Source: Forficula auricularia (taxonomy: Eukaryota > Arthropoda > Insecta > Dermaptera > Forficulidae). Taken from it: 64,000 nt of DNA. The translations under genes were made by a program, and so were the position numbers. Shown one piece after another: positions 23,798 to 36,335 of this stretch. The first letter of the stretch is position 1; every line of letters begins with the position of its first letter. The stretch lies in assembly GCA_024734495.1 (NCBI GenBank), contig JALMQS010000153.1, positions 11,333,715 through 11,397,714 on the forward strand, given 5' to 3'. Under the pieces are notes generated by a model that did no database searches, was not told the DNA's origin, and saw nothing but the letters and a program-made list of their open reading frames with translations.

Positions 23798-24735
23798 ATA
23801 GTCTAAGATCCCGACCTAGGTCGACCTTCACCCATCGAGCCTCCCAATGAAATTAATATTTTGATAATTATAATGTATTAATAAACAAAACTTGATAGGG
23901 TCGACATCCAACTTCCCTGCATGGCTATTTTTAATAAAAAATTAAAAGTTGTTAATTGTATTACATAAATGTAGTTATCGAGTTTCCGGATAAATATATT
24001 ACCATTCGAGAGTAAAATATGTATATAAAATGCCAAAGTTGGGTCCCCCATCTTTTTTCCCTGCTTAAGTCCAGGTAGACAGGGTATCAACAGCTAATTT
24101 CGAATTAGTATTTTGTAGTTATAGAGTTTCCCGAGAGGCGATTGGAATTAGGTGTACACGTCTTTGAAATTATATGGAATTTTTTTTTAGTTGGTTCATG
24201 TCCCTTTTAATAATAAATAAAAGATTCAGGGATTTTTGGACATTTTTTTTTATTAATGTTAAATATCAATTTACTTGAAAAAGTTCTGAAAAGGACGAAA
24301 CGTCTTATGAAAATTGATATTTAAGATTAATAACTTCTACTTGAAATAGTCCTGAACAGGACGAAACGTTAATTAATTTAACATTAATAAAAAAGTGTTC
24401 AAAAACCCGTGAATCTTTTATAAATTACATTGAATTATTTTGCAATTCATTAGATAATGTCCCTACATCTGTTGATCCTTCTACTTGGAAATGAAAGTGG
24501 AAGTAGGTGTACATGATATTAGGTCGCGGTTCACCCCTCGGAGTTTCCTTTATTGTTTTATATGAAAATGTAGATTTAAAAAAAAATCTAATAAATTAGA
24601 TAAAATAGCCATGGAGGGAAATTGGATGTCGACCCTATCAAGTTTTGTTTATTAATACATTATATTATCAAAACATTAATTTCATTAGGAAACTCGATAG
24701 GTGAAGGTCGCCCCAATTCGGGATCTTGTACTATT
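23798..24735. mobile_element. Inverted-repeat element interrupted by MITE copy 2
   Basis: Arms of about 140 bp (23798-23935 and 24600-24735) share GGGTCGACATCCAA inverted. The loop contains the hAT-like MITE 24132-24540, showing nested insertion. Confidence 0.75.
24132..24540. mobile_element. hAT-like MITE copy 2, itself interrupted
   Basis: Left terminus CGAG-AGGCGATTGG (part of the TIR deleted) and right CGCGGTTCACCCCTCG, flanked by the exact 8-bp duplication GAGTTTCC (24124-24131, 24541-24548). It is about 255 bp longer than the other copies because of an insert at about 24220-24425, bounded by inverted AAAAGATTCAGGGATTTTT and AAAACCCGTGAATCTTTT. The insert contains two GGACGAAACGT segments. 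Confidence 0.8.
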
Positions 24736-25789
24736 ACGTTTTCTAAAAAATTAATATTTTTTAATGAATCGTGAAATAATCTAAAAGTGCAATGGATTAT
24801 TATGAATGAAATACTACTTTTTTAAAATAATCTTGAAATTTCAAGCGCTTCAATGACGTCAGTGATAATTAATTAGCAGGATTCTCTGAAAATCATCTTG
24901 ATCGCAAGAGTAGCTGAATTTATCAAGAAAAATTAAACATATATTCAAGAATAAGGTGGAAATGTCAAGATCATACCTGTAAGTTTTAATTAATAACCTA
25001 TTCATTTTACTTTCAAGGTTATTTGTCACATAATTGACATAAATTTAATAATCTACGTAGATAAATGTATCTTATTTATTTATGTGATTTCAATAAACAG
25101 TTTCTGTTACCACTAGTCGATTCTAGTATAACTAGAAAGTCATAATTAGCTTAAATTAAAAATATACTTAATTGATAGCTCGAGATTTATATATAATTTC
25201 ATTTTCTGACATCTAGATCATCTACGATATGTCTAAGTTTAAAATCTATGAAAACAAATGGAGAATTAATTTTTTTTATTGAAAATCTCCAAAGACTAAA
25301 ACAAAGTTTTACTACTGAAGACGGTCAACCATTGGTGTCCGAAACTGTTTAGTGAATACAAATAAATCAATAAAAATTCATTTCAATCATATGCCAATAA
25401 TCTTTGAAATTAAAAAAGAATATAAAGTTTTGGAATAATTAATATCCTAATTCTTCATTTGTGAAGATAATAAATTTAACCAACATATATTAAAGAAAAG
25501 ATATATTTTTTAATGAAATTTTCTTGGGCGGCAACTCAGAATAATGAAAAGAGCCAATTTTTAAATTAAAGACATTAGAGGAATGTCTGTGTTTAATTTT
25601 TTAAAAGTCAACATTTCGGAGGGTCTTGCTTTTCATTCTTATGTGGAAGTAAAACCAAGATGTAATATAAATAAACTGGTGTGGGCACCACACGACTTTC
25701 ACATTTGTTTATCTTTTACTCGAAATTTTCATATATATTTTCATCTTTTAGAGAAGATTTGGTATGAAAGATAAGTAGAGGTGGTTGCG

Positions 25790-25860
25790 TCAAACCAGTC
25801 TTAGAAATGTATATTCTATGATGATGATGATGATAAATAAAATAGAATCCTGCCTACTAA
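25790..25860 (+). mobile_element. RTE-like 3' end remnant
   Basis: GTTGCGTCAAACCAGTCTTAG followed by (GAT)n and AAATAAAATAG matches the end of the RTE-like element at 51070-51135. The rest is truncated. Confidence 0.65.
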
Positions 25861-26209
25861 TAGAATGAGATTGGAAAGAATACTATTGATATAGAAATAA
25901 TTATTAATTAACTTATTCAAATATTTTTTTATATATTACTAGTTAATAACTATTCGTAAATGTTTATTTATTTATTTATTTTTATTCCTGTTTAGCTAGA
26001 AGTGTAATTATTTATTCATTTTTTACTAACCTTTTTGTATGATCAAATTCAAATATTTTTTCTTATATAACTTATGTTATACTTATAGGAAAAAATTAAA
26101 TAACATAATTTAAAATTATCATATCTAAAAGATATATAATTATACAATTTTAATTTTCCCCAAAAAAATGGCAAACTTCATTTCTTAAATCAAATAAATT
26201 AACACACAC

Positions 26210-26342
26210 CTAGAAAATCATAAGATGGTGTCATCTATTAAATCCGATGGAATGGAATATTTTTAATTATATGTCAGAGGGGTTGTTTTTCACCCCCTCG
26301 GGAATCGACTTAATAGATGACACCATCTTATGATTTTCTAGT
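26210..26342. repeat. Short inverted repeat, 32-bp arms
   Basis: The arms CTAGAAAATCATAAGATGGT... and complement are nearly perfect. The loop segment TTTTAATTATATGTCAGAGG with TTGTTTTTCACCCC recurs in diverged form at about 63880-63920. Confidence 0.75.
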
Positions 26343-26639
26343 AAATTTGAATCTATTACCATCGGCAAATTAATATCTTTGATATTAACACACTCCGAAC
26401 GTATAGACAATTGGAAATAAAGTTATTAATTAACTTTTGGCTACCATTGAAATGAGAATAAATAGGACGCTATGCATATTAGAAATAAATATTAAAAAAA
26501 ATGTTAAATATTAATTGAAGATTAATTAATTATTTATAAAAAATAATAATAAAAAAATATATATATATATTTTTCGAAACTTTCCAGTGAGTGGTAACCG
26601 ATTAGGAGTTGGTTTCTGAACTGATTAAGATTGCTTAAC

Positions 26640-26790
26640 TTTTTTGATTGATCTAGAAGAGGCCTAATGCAATTAGCCAAGGAAGGGACGCCGGCAGCGC
26701 CCGAAAATTAGCCTATATGAATGTCGTTTCCCAGGGCCTTGTCGTGCTATGATAGAGAGATAGCTCTACGCGCTCGGGCACGCATCCCTT
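26640..26790. promoter_or_regulatory. Shab: GC-richer single-copy island in Shab intron
   Basis: Contains GGGACGCCGGCAGCGCCCG and CTACGCGCTCGGGCACGC in a >70% AT neighbourhood and no repeat signature. It could be a conserved intronic regulatory element; nothing more specific is visible. Confidence 0.25.
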
Positions 26791-27517
26791 GATAAGAAAT
26801 CATTAAACAAATGTCATTAAGAATTACACCAAGCAAATGGCAATATGTAATTTAATTGAAATTTTTCATTCAAAATTCTGCTAAAATATGATAAAATTGA
26901 ATTCAAACATGTCCATTGTTGCAATTTAAACTTTTAAATTGACATTCTATTGTTTAATTGATATGTTTATTAGTTGATGATTGATCAACGAAATTAATCA
27001 AAAAATTTTTTCTCTCTCATTTTAGAATCAAGTCCGAATCTATTTTATTTAAAATCTGCCAAAAATTCTATTGTGTAAAATTCTGATTGGGTTTATGATG
27101 TAATTCCTGAATAAATTTTTATGAACTGATTGAAAATTGCTTAAGAGGAGCGGTTTGCATCCCATACATGAATTAAATATATATATGAGTTCCAAATTTG
27201 TATTATTAAGAAGTGAAAGAACTTACTTAGGGAGAGGCGACTCCCAATGGAAACCAGGCGGTTTTGCTACACTCAGATTCGAGTGTAAAGTTAATATATG
27301 TTTACTTGGCTGCGAAGCAGCTAAGTAAACATATAAGAATCCAGGATTCTTATATGATAAGTTTCTCATAGATGAATAGTTTTTTTTTTTTTTTAGAATC
27401 TTAATATATTATTTTTGTTTTATTTACAGGTGTCTTATTATAATATTCTTTTCCCTGTTGAATGGAAGCAAATGCTTGCTTCCATGACTGGGAGGTTTTT
27501 TACAGAGTGAGCTTGTT

Positions 27518-27602
27518 AGCCTCACGTCCAACCCCTTTTAGTCGCCTTTTACGACAAGCAGAGGATACTATGGACCTATTCTACCCCCGGTCCATAGGGG
27601 TC
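27518..27602 (+). repeat. Dispersed repeat, copy 1
   Basis: TCGCCTTTTACGACAAGCAG and the following ATACTATGGACCTATTCTA...CCCCGGTC are repeated at 63340-63413. Family unknown. Confidence 0.6.
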
Positions 27603-27995
27603 TAGGTGTACAATACTTTTTTTACAATAAGCAGTTTTTGGTAGAAAGTCGCCAACCAGCCCGTATACATATTATAATAATAAAACGCTTTGATTAGGGA
27701 AATCAGACATGACTTTAATTTTTTTTTATAATCTTGATTTTTTTATAAAATAATGTATTATAATCCAAGTCTCGTTTCTTCTTTATTTTGTAGATTATTA
27801 GTATAAAAATATTAATTTCCTTTTACTTTGTTTCCATGTTTTACTGTTATAATAGAAAGCGTATGTTGTCCATAATTGAAATAAATATTTTTGCTTGTGA
27901 TCTATTTCCTGATTATACTAATATGGCATTCGCCAATTCGTTTATCCCTATAACTTCTAAAGACTGGAACTTTCTTCCTCTTTCTCAGCTACATA

Positions 27996-28622
27996 CAGCG
28001 TGATTCATTCTGTCCTCTCTTTATAACTCTTATAACTCTTTTATTTCAAGTCAGAGAGAAAAACACCTCAAATATAATTTATACAATATATCATTCTCCA
28101 TATACGCACTATATGCACTTGTATACAGGGTGCTCCGTTTAAGCGCAACAATCTGCAACTTTATATTTCTCAATGAAACACCCTATATATATTTATTTAT
28201 TTTGATATTAAACCAGATTCCCTTTTAAAAAGTATAAAGTAATAAGGGGTCTAAAATTATAAATTAAGAAGTTAATTAGTAAAAAAAGTATCAAATTATG
28301 GGTTTTTTCACCCTGAACTACTATTTTTTATGAACGTAAATAACATCTTAATTTATAATTTTAGACTCCTTTTACTTTATACTTTTTTAAAAGGAATCTA
28401 ATGTACTATCAAAATAAATAAATATATATAGGGTGTTCCATCAAGAAATATAAAGTTACATATTGTTGAGCTTAATCGGTGCATCCTTGTATACAAATGC
28501 ATATAGTACGTATATAGACAATAATATATTATATAAATTATATTTGAAGAGTTTTTCTCCCTGACCCAAAATAAAAGAGTTATAAGAGTTATAAAGAGAG
28601 GACAGACCGATGAATCACCCTG
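27996..28622. mobile_element. Tc1/mariner-like MITE with long TIRs
   Basis: Termini CAGCGTGATTCATTCTGTCC and inverted GGACAGACCGATGAATCACC, arms of about 275 bp, flanked by TA on both sides. No transposase. Confidence 0.6.
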
Positions 28623-28987
28623 TATATCACCTTAAGCCTTTCAAGACCCACATCCACAGATACCTTCAACTTCGAACCATTCCTTGTTCTTTTCACGAAA
28701 CATGGGTCCACCATGTGTACAGAGGTTATACCTATTAGGTGCAACTTCTTCGTGTACCAATATGATTATAAAATAAACTGCAACGGATCGTTGCTAAACT
28801 TTATTCAATGTACTTTCTTATTCTAGAGTAAAGTACTTTAAAATATAATTTTACAAAAAAACTTTATATGACCTTTTTGGTGGTCCTCACGGTACTTAAT
28901 TACAATATTAAATTTCATCAAAATTGGTTTAGTCATTTTAAAAATATTTAGAAAAGACTAAAAAGTATTGAAATAAAGTAGGTAGTA

Positions 28988-29227
28988 ATTGAATGTAATG
29001 GAAGGCAGCCCAGAGGCAGTGAGGAAAGAAAAAATTAACACATATAAATAAGGTGCAATTTATTGAATCCTTCCTCCTTTCCTTTCAATCCGACGTTTCG
29101 GAGGATTTTTCCCTCCTTCGTCGGTTTGAAAGAAAATGAGGAAGGATTCCAATAAATTACACCTTATTTGATATGTGTTAATTTTTCTTTCTCACTACCT
29201 CTGGGCTGCCTTCCATTACATTCAATT
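28988..29227. repeat. Fold-back element with damaged hammerhead core
   Basis: Arms of about 110 bp start ATTGAATGTAATGGAAGGC. The minus strand at 29122-29090 reads CCGACGAAGGAGGG...CCTCCGAAACGTCGG, a hammerhead layout with CU of the CUGANGA box missing. Confidence 0.75.
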
Positions 29228-29449
29228 AAAATTTATACCAGTCCGTCTCTCTCCAGAGAAAATTTCGTTGCAAAAAAGTAGGTAGTAATGTTTGTGGGCC
29301 GATATGTACCAAAAACTAATCAGCGCTTCATTTTGTTAAAATAATGATAGGTTTTCAATTTCATTTCAATCGGTTCAACGATGTGGAAAAAATCGTGGAC
29401 GAAAAAAACGATAACACATCCATCCGCACGCACTTCCTGAAAAAATCGC

Positions 29450-30240
29450 ACTTTTTGGCCTCTCGACGAGACCCAATGTAATTTTTGGCAAAACTGTCAC
29501 GTGCTAAAATTCAATCTAAATGAATACTACAATTTGCGACTTTAATTGAGACCATGGGTTCCGTAGTCTTTACCGCACCCTTTGAAATCGCGCTTGCCAC
29601 GAGACCGATGCTTTGCATTGGATAAAGTAAAAAAAAGAGTTCTATGTTCATTTTAAATAATAATAAAAGACATCAGGTTAATTTTTTTTCTAATCGCGTG
29701 GATTGGTTTATTGCATGTTTTCCATTTTCACAAATTTGAGGGCGGATGAGCGGAAGAAAAGAATAAAGCCTTCGCTTTTGACATTCAGCTCAATAAATTC
29801 CCACTAATATACAGGCGTATTAGGGAACCAATTCCAAAAACGACCATCAAATATATTTTCATCATAATGCTGTTGTGCTATCCCCTCTGTCCCCCCCCCA
29901 TTCAAAATACATCAATTTGATTACTAGAACCCTCGTATAATTTTCCTCCTAATCGTTTGTTATTATTTTTTCTCCCGTACAATTGGTTCCAAGTTAATTA
30001 CGATTTATTCCTCTTGCTAATCAATATCTATTACGAGAGGTGAATGTTTTATTGATCTTCAAGTGATATTCGATTCCAGCCTGTCTGCTTTAAAAACCGC
30101 CATTTTGGTTCAGCATCGCCATTCATAAATGGAACTACCGCATGTCACAAAAAACAAACCCCCGTGTAATAACGATAATTAAATGTTATCAAATGACAGA
30201 GGCGGAAACGAAATTTTTTTCTCCATTTCATTTGACAAAT
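29450..30240. other. Shab: Unique-looking intronic sequence
   Basis: No inverted repeat or TE terminus was found. Base composition is more balanced than the flanks. No open splice-flanked exon. Confidence 0.3.
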
Positions 30241-30624
30241 TAATTATTTTAACTTTTTTTTTCGGTTGTAATTTGACAAAGTATCTAAATTTTTTTCTTA
30301 TTAAAAGAATTAAGCAAGTAAAGTTTTAGTATCGTATAATTGAACTATTAAGCATATTGTTTCATAAAAGTAAGTTGTTAGAATGAGAGAAGAATATTTT
30401 CTTGAAATTATTAAGATGATATTTTTGAATCTCATCGATAACGCTTATATATTCCATTTTGTTTCATGTTTTATTTAAATCTCCAGTCTATATATAAATT
30501 TCTCAAGGAGAAAATAATCCTATGTAATAGCTTTAAGTAGGTTAACTAATTTAATCAAATTATCCTTAATCATATAATATGATCTTAACTTTAAGGAGGT
30601 CCTTTCAATCCAGTTGAGTCATTA

Positions 30625-31015
30625 AAATAATTTTTAAGAAAAAAATAAAACCGACTTCAAAAAATTAAATGCAACTAATAAAATACACCAAAAGGTATAA
30701 AATAATTATTATCTTATTTAGTTACAACTAAAACGACGAAATATTAACATGAAATTAAACTTTTTGAAGTCGGTACTAAACAAACTATACGCTATAAGCG
30801 AGCATACCCTCCAAACGTACTAAGTAAGATCCGTCGAGTGCGATTCATAAAAGGTATATGTTTGGCACCGACATCAAAAAGTAATTTCATGTTAATATTT
30901 CGTCGTTTAGTTGTAACTAAATAAGATAATAATTATTTTATACCTTTTAGTGTATTTTATTTGTTGCATTTAATTTTTTGAAGTCGGTTTTTATTTTTTT
31001 CTTAAAAATTATTTT
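30625..31015. mobile_element. Long-TIR element, AACCGACTTC family
   Basis: Arms 30625-30775 and 30868-31015 are inverted and start near AAAACCGACTTCAAAAAATT. 31040-31340, ending TTTTTTGAAGTCGGTT, is a related adjacent piece; 3630-3745 is another. Confidence 0.75.
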
Positions 31016-32499
31016 TATTTTCCTCTTTTTAGTGATGTTATTAATAGTGATCATATCATCAGAACTTGACCAAATTAATATGGCACCATCCCTAAGATAA
31101 CCCCTTTCGAATAAAAAAGAACCATCGAAATCGGTTTATAAACAAAGAAGTTAGGCCTAAACAAACCTAACAAAAAGGTCTAATACCTATGAAAAAAAAA
31201 TGGGACCAATCGGAAAGTAGACTGGACCCAATGCAATTTTTTTTTCAAAATCGGTTCACAATTGGCGGAGATATTGAGGTAACATAGGCACAAAAAAAAA
31301 AAAAAAAAATCAGTCCCTTTTTTGAAGTCGGTTAAAAATAAGTGTAGTATCTAAATATTTAATAAAATAAGATAAAATACAAATGAAAAATAATAATACG
31401 AAATCCGTAAATGTTTGAAATAAAAACAATTATAAAAAAAATAATTAAATACAAAAGTTAGTTTGATTTATTCAAATCAGCTGATAATAAGTCTTGTATG
31501 ATTTGGCAATGCGCTGTATTAATACTGTATATGCTTATATCCAAACATAGCATGTATGTGATTTTAAATAAGTAAATATCTAATTAAATTCATATATTTT
31601 ATTCCAAAAAAAGAAACCTGCATGTTTCAAAAAGCTAATTTTTAGTTGTTTTTTTAACTTTATCTATTCAACTAATAGTAGTATAATTCAAGAGAAAGTG
31701 TCAAGATCTTAATTTTCCATAAGACTGAGAAAATGTTTACATTTTAAAAAATTTTATTTTTAAAAATTTGCACGGTAATGTGTGATTGAAACTTTACCAA
31801 AGCATAGATAGAGATTAAACTATTATAAAAAATTAAGTTAATATAAGTTATAGTTATAATCTAATATTTTTTATTTAACATTGGCGGCGAAAGGACCTCC
31901 TTAATTGTAAAAAAAAATAACTTTTTCTAATATCAAAATTGATAAATTTCAACTACTTACATCGAAACGAAAAAAAAATATTTTTGTAATATTAGTATTT
32001 GCGAAAATCCGATTTTCAAGAGACGTTTTGTGGGAGTAAACCGACTGATCTTGATAGTTAACGAGTAATTTGAATGAATTTTAAATAAAATTTTTGAAAT
32101 TTCATTTTTCTGAAAATTTTAAGATCTATATTTTGAATGAATGGGTATAAGTCTTAATAAAATAATGCGATTGCCAAACTGACTTTAAACAAAAAATTAA
32201 TTATCTTAATTATCTTATCTTATTTATATAGAAACTTAATAGGCGAAATGGAGGAACACTTGTTTATAGTAAAGGGATTGAAACTTGGCACAATGGTCAA
32301 AAATATTAATACAAACTAATGTGCTAAATTTCAGCTCATTAGCTTATAAGAGATAGCTTCCGAAATGACAAATGATTTTTCTGATTTTCTGGATTGGAAA
32401 ATCAAACATTTTGGCACCAGAACAAACTTTATATGACTTTCAATTCTTGCTCTAACTTTACACATAAAAAATCATTCTTGAAAAAAAATCGAGAGATTT

Positions 32500-32739
32500 C
32501 AATAAATGTGATAGCGCATGGGAAAAGAGCCCTTATCTTCACCCTGGTCAAAATCGAGATAATGGGAATCCCTGTTTCTAGAGAATCAACTGAACAACAC
32601 GTTTTTTATCTCTCCCAATAATTCCAAAAATTGATTGAATTTTTGAATATTTATCAATTATAATTCACATTTTTCCCCTTCCTTAATATACTGGTCGGTG
32701 AAGATAAGGGCCCTTTTCCCTTGCACCATCATAAATATT
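32500..32739. repeat. Inverted repeat
   Basis: Arms 32500-32544 and 32697-32739 share GGGAAAAGAGCCCTTATCTTC inverted with one mismatch. Confidence 0.75.
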
Positions 32740-33128
32740 TAGCTAAGCTACACAAGGGCTAATGAACAAAATGGAAAGTATTGCATTGGCTTAAAAAAAC
32801 CTCTATCTAGTTATAAATCTAGCCGCTTAAAAATTAGAAGATGGCAGCACTGTACAGGAACGCCTGTATTTAGACAACCAGGCTAGCAAGGCGAGTAGCA
32901 TAGTAGTAGTAGAATAGTAGTATATCCTCTATTAACTTGATTAACTTTTTTAAAAGTATCTGTATGATATCTTTTAAAAAGATCGTTCTGATGTCATAAT
33001 GTTTGTATTACTAGTAGAAGGATTCGCTCAAAAAACCTGACCAAAACCTCAATTTAAAAAGTCATAAATTTAAGTTGAAATTTGTTTTTTACTTATTATT
33101 TAGGCCTTAGGGCTCTTCATGATATTTT

Positions 33129-33400
33129 TAAGGTGTAGCTCATTAGGCCATGTCAATCACAATTACCACGGCAGTACAATGAGATCCTCATTTGACCGTT
33201 TCCTACATCATATTACAGTCAACACTTAAGGTTCAACCAATATAAGCTATAAAATTAATTAACTTATATTAGTTAAACCTTGTTGAGGATTGTGTGTTGA
33301 TTGTAATATGATATAAGGAACGGTCAAATAAGGATCTCATTGTTCTGTCCTGGTATTTGTGTTTATTTGTGAGTGACATGGTCTAATAAGCCACATATTG
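33129..33400. repeat. Inverted repeat, ~120-bp arms
   Basis: GAGATCCTCATTTGACCGTT is inverted near 33323-33342, and the outer parts CATTAGGCCATGTCA/TGACATGGTCTAATA also pair. Confidence 0.75.
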
Positions 33401-33599
33401 CTTACGAAGAGGCTAACCTTAAAAATTGCCTGAAGAAGTCAAAAAATAAACGAAGAAATTTTGCAACTTTTAAAAATTAACTTCCAATTATTTCAAAGTC
33501 CAAGTTCCCAAGAACCAACCATATAAAAAAAAAATTACCAAGGACGATCACAATACTAACTTAAAAAGTTATTAATTTCTTGATTAGTTTTTTGAGAAT

Positions 33600-34690
33600 T
33601 TTTGGAACGAAGTTCCTTATGGGACGCCTCGGAGGGGTACCCTAGCCGGTGAAAAACGTCCGTAACGTTAAAAAAAAGCGTGCCAATGCTCATGCGCGCG
33701 CATCCACTCAGGTCGCCACTCTGGAGGCGGGGCCTCTGGCTTGTGCTGTGGTCGGGAATCCCTGAGAATTTTACTCTCGGCGAGAAGCTTTCAGTGAATT
33801 CCATTTCTCGAACATCCTTCGATTCAACAGGTTAGTATTTCATTACCCTCCTCTACCTCTCTGCTTCTATTTATCGAAATAATCCTCTTTAAAAATTTTA
33901 TTAATTTAATAGACAGAATAATAGAATTCAATAAAATGGCATCGAATTCAGAGACAGAACATTCAGAACATTTCGTTATTCAGCAACAAATAACAAAGGT
34001 GTGCTTACTTAATTAATAAATAAATGAAAAAGTTCAAATCTATTGCAATAATTCTACTAATTTATTTATTATATTTCCAGCTAATAGAAGAAAATAATCA
34101 ATTAAAAAAAAATCTACTAAAGGTAAGCGTTATATATTAATCGTGGGTGTATGTGTAAAATCCCCGTGAATCCCTAATTGATTTCATAACTAATTCCTAT
34201 AATTTATTTATTTATTTAATTAATTGAATTTTATTATTTATTTATTCAAAACTTTTCTGAAAAATACATTTGATTTAAATATGAACAATAATGAAGATGA
34301 ATCCACTACGAGAGACAATACTACTATCGATGCTGTTTTCTCGAGATATTTGGCAAAAATCGAATCACAAATATATATATCTTATTTTAGTTACCATAAA
34401 GCTATAGTTTCTATGATAGAACATAATTAGGCTTAATTATTATTATTCATATAAATACCTGTTTCTTTTTGTATATTATTATTATTATATATTATATATT
34501 TTTATAAATCATTGTAAATAAAATAAAGGTGTTAAGATAATTTTATAAAGTAGTTTCTTTGCTTTTTATCGATAAAAAAATCATAATAAAAAATGTATAC
34601 CCGAATAATTATTTTTCTTTATACCTAGAATAGAACTTAAAATTAATATTTTTATAATAAGGAACTTCGTTCCTATCCGGTGTCCTACGA
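33600..34690 (+). mobile_element. Element bounded by GGAACGAAGTTCC, with spliced mini-gene
   Basis: GGAACGAAGTTCCTTAT at about 33604 recurs inverted at about 34661-34676 (ATAAGGAACTTCGTTCC). Between them are a GC-rich promoter-like stretch (33620-33780), three exon-like segments with good splice sites, and poly(A) signals near 34520. It is probably a non-autonomous DNA transposon or a transposed gene. No transposase domain seen and no clear target duplication. Confidence 0.45.
33936..34122 (+). CDS. Unrecognised small spliced coding region
   Basis: A noncoding first exon ends at ATTCAACAG|GTTAGT (33831). Exon 2 starts at 33913 after TTTAATAG, has ATG at 33936 and ends ACAAAG|GTGTGC at 33998 (21 codons). 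Exon 3 is 34081-34122, between TATATTTCCAG and AAAG|GTAAGC (14 codons, phase 0 both sides). Together they give 35 residues starting MASNSETEHSEHFVIQQQ, the second half being coiled-coil-like (LIEENNQLKKNLL). Further exons are expected, possibly in 34290-34430, but which acceptor is used is unclear. The combination of phase-consistent splice sites around short exons supports real or recently real coding. Function unknown. Confidence 0.4.
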
Positions 34691-34924
34691 CACAGAATAA
34701 AATTTTTTTATTTATACAACTAAACTCCATTGCCAACTACAGACACCAAATCCCCCACACAGATCTCAATTACTTAAATATTTTTAATTTTAAATTAATT
34801 ATCTCAAATGAGGCCCCATGAAAAACACTCGGAAACTGTTGATCGCCTCCTCATGATCAGGAGAAGGTTAATTATTGAACAACCATCTTCTTTTTCATAA
34901 TTTTTCATTGTTGTTTCACATGGA

Positions 34925-34958
34925 GACAGTTTCGGCGGATATTCTCTGCCATCTTCAG
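34925..34958 (-). ncRNA. PLE hammerhead ribozyme-like motif, inverted unit
   Basis: Minus-strand copy with core CTGAAGA...GAAAC TGTC intact, although the adjacent intron acceptor is lost. Confidence 0.6.
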
Positions 34959-35786
34959 TCCAAAATACACAGCATATCAATTTGCAATACAAGAAACATT
35001 ACAGCAGTATTTTCATCATATTTAAACCATCAATTACTTACCCCTAGTAAGACATAGCAACATTTTCAATATCAGTTAACACCTCATTCTCCTGTGGCAT
35101 CTCACATTCAGAAAACACATATAACAGGCAAGCTGTAGATAACCTGAAGAGACAGAATTTTAATTCCCTTGTTCAAATAATATATAAATAAAATTATTTT
35201 TGGAAATTCTTTTAATAAAAATTTCTTGTCATTAACATAAAAACATGGCTATTTCACAGCTTACCTTTACAATTCTTTTAATATAAGCAACTATCAATCG
35301 CAACCTTAAAAACAACAGGATACAACTATATGAATCTCCACTGAACAACACAATAAATTAAGAAATTAACAATCAATGCAGACAATCAAAAAATCATTTA
35401 CTTCTACTCCAATTTCAAAATTATTTTTTTACTCTCAAATGACAAATTTACTTTCCATTGTCTTATTCTACTACCAACCTTGCAGGTTAATAAACACCAG
35501 CACCTCAGTTGAAAAAAAAAAAAAAAACACTAGAATTCTCTCAAAGTACATTTAGAACCCTCTTACAAAAAAATATATAAAAAATTAAAAAAATTTATTT
35601 TCTCCCCTTTCTTCCTTTCACTTCCACCATTCAATTCAACATCAAACAGCCATTTTTGACAACAAATATACAACTCATATATGCCTTTAATATACATTTA
35701 TAAAATGCTACACTGAAGAAACAATTTTCTTTTAATATCAATTCTACAAAACCACTACTTAAACCAAACAACAATGTGCTAGAGTA

Positions 35787-36325
35787 TCATCTTATTAATT
35801 TATCAATTAGATTACTATAGTATTTTACATTATTTTCAGTATCAACTTTAAAATTGACCACACAGCTTCTATTTTTCAATATGTGCAAAGACTCTTTCAT
35901 TTTTCTAATAAATATATCACTTTCTCTGCACACAATAGATACTTCATTAAAATTGAAACTATGGTCTAAATCTATAGAATGGATAGCCAATGCTGACACT
36001 AATTTTTGATTAATTACAGATTTATCATGTTCTATTAGTCTTGTTTTTAGTAATCTTCCAGTTTCACCAATATAGAACTTATCACAATTCATACAATTTA
36101 CTCGATAAACAACATTGCACTCACTTTGGAAACACTTGATTTTTGGGCTCTTATACAATGTTAGAAGGGGTTTTACTGGACGCTTTGCCAACAATACACC
36201 CTTCCTCTTAAACATTTCAACAAGTAAATCAGTTAATCCTGGTATATACGTCATTGAACCCACAAATCTCAAACAATTATCTGGTTTTTTCTTTTCTTGA
36301 ATTGATCTACATAGCATCTCCCACT
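35787..36325 (-). pseudogene. PLE GIY-YIG endonuclease domain, truncated copy
   Basis: Encodes the C-terminal part of the PLE polyprotein: Cys-rich segment (C....C...VYRVNC..C), FYIGETGR of the GIY-YIG fold, and the conserved tail to the stop at 35787. The RT is missing because the copy is cut at the head-to-head junction; the ORF upstream of 36325 is fortuitous. The A-run at the domain junction has six A's, as in the full units. Confidence 0.85.
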
Positions 36326-36335
36326 CAATGTATCT

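Larger units (their letters stand above)
34786..36325 (-). mobile_element. PLE unit 1, inverted partial (3' half)
   Basis: Reverse complement of the element's endonuclease region plus terminal repeat. It joins the next unit head to head at 36326-36335. It differs more from the others: the intron acceptor TTTTAG is TTTTGG here (34960-34965), and several bases near the junction differ. Confidence 0.88.

Noticed and set aside
33556..33804. 82-residue minus frame
   Set aside because: Lies antisense in the GC-rich promoter-like region of the 33600-34690 element; no homology seen.
34224..34430. Third coding exon of the mini-gene in the frame containing DNTTIDAVFSRYLAK
   Set aside because: No acceptor places this frame in phase with the preceding exon; competing acceptors give other frames, so it was left unassigned.
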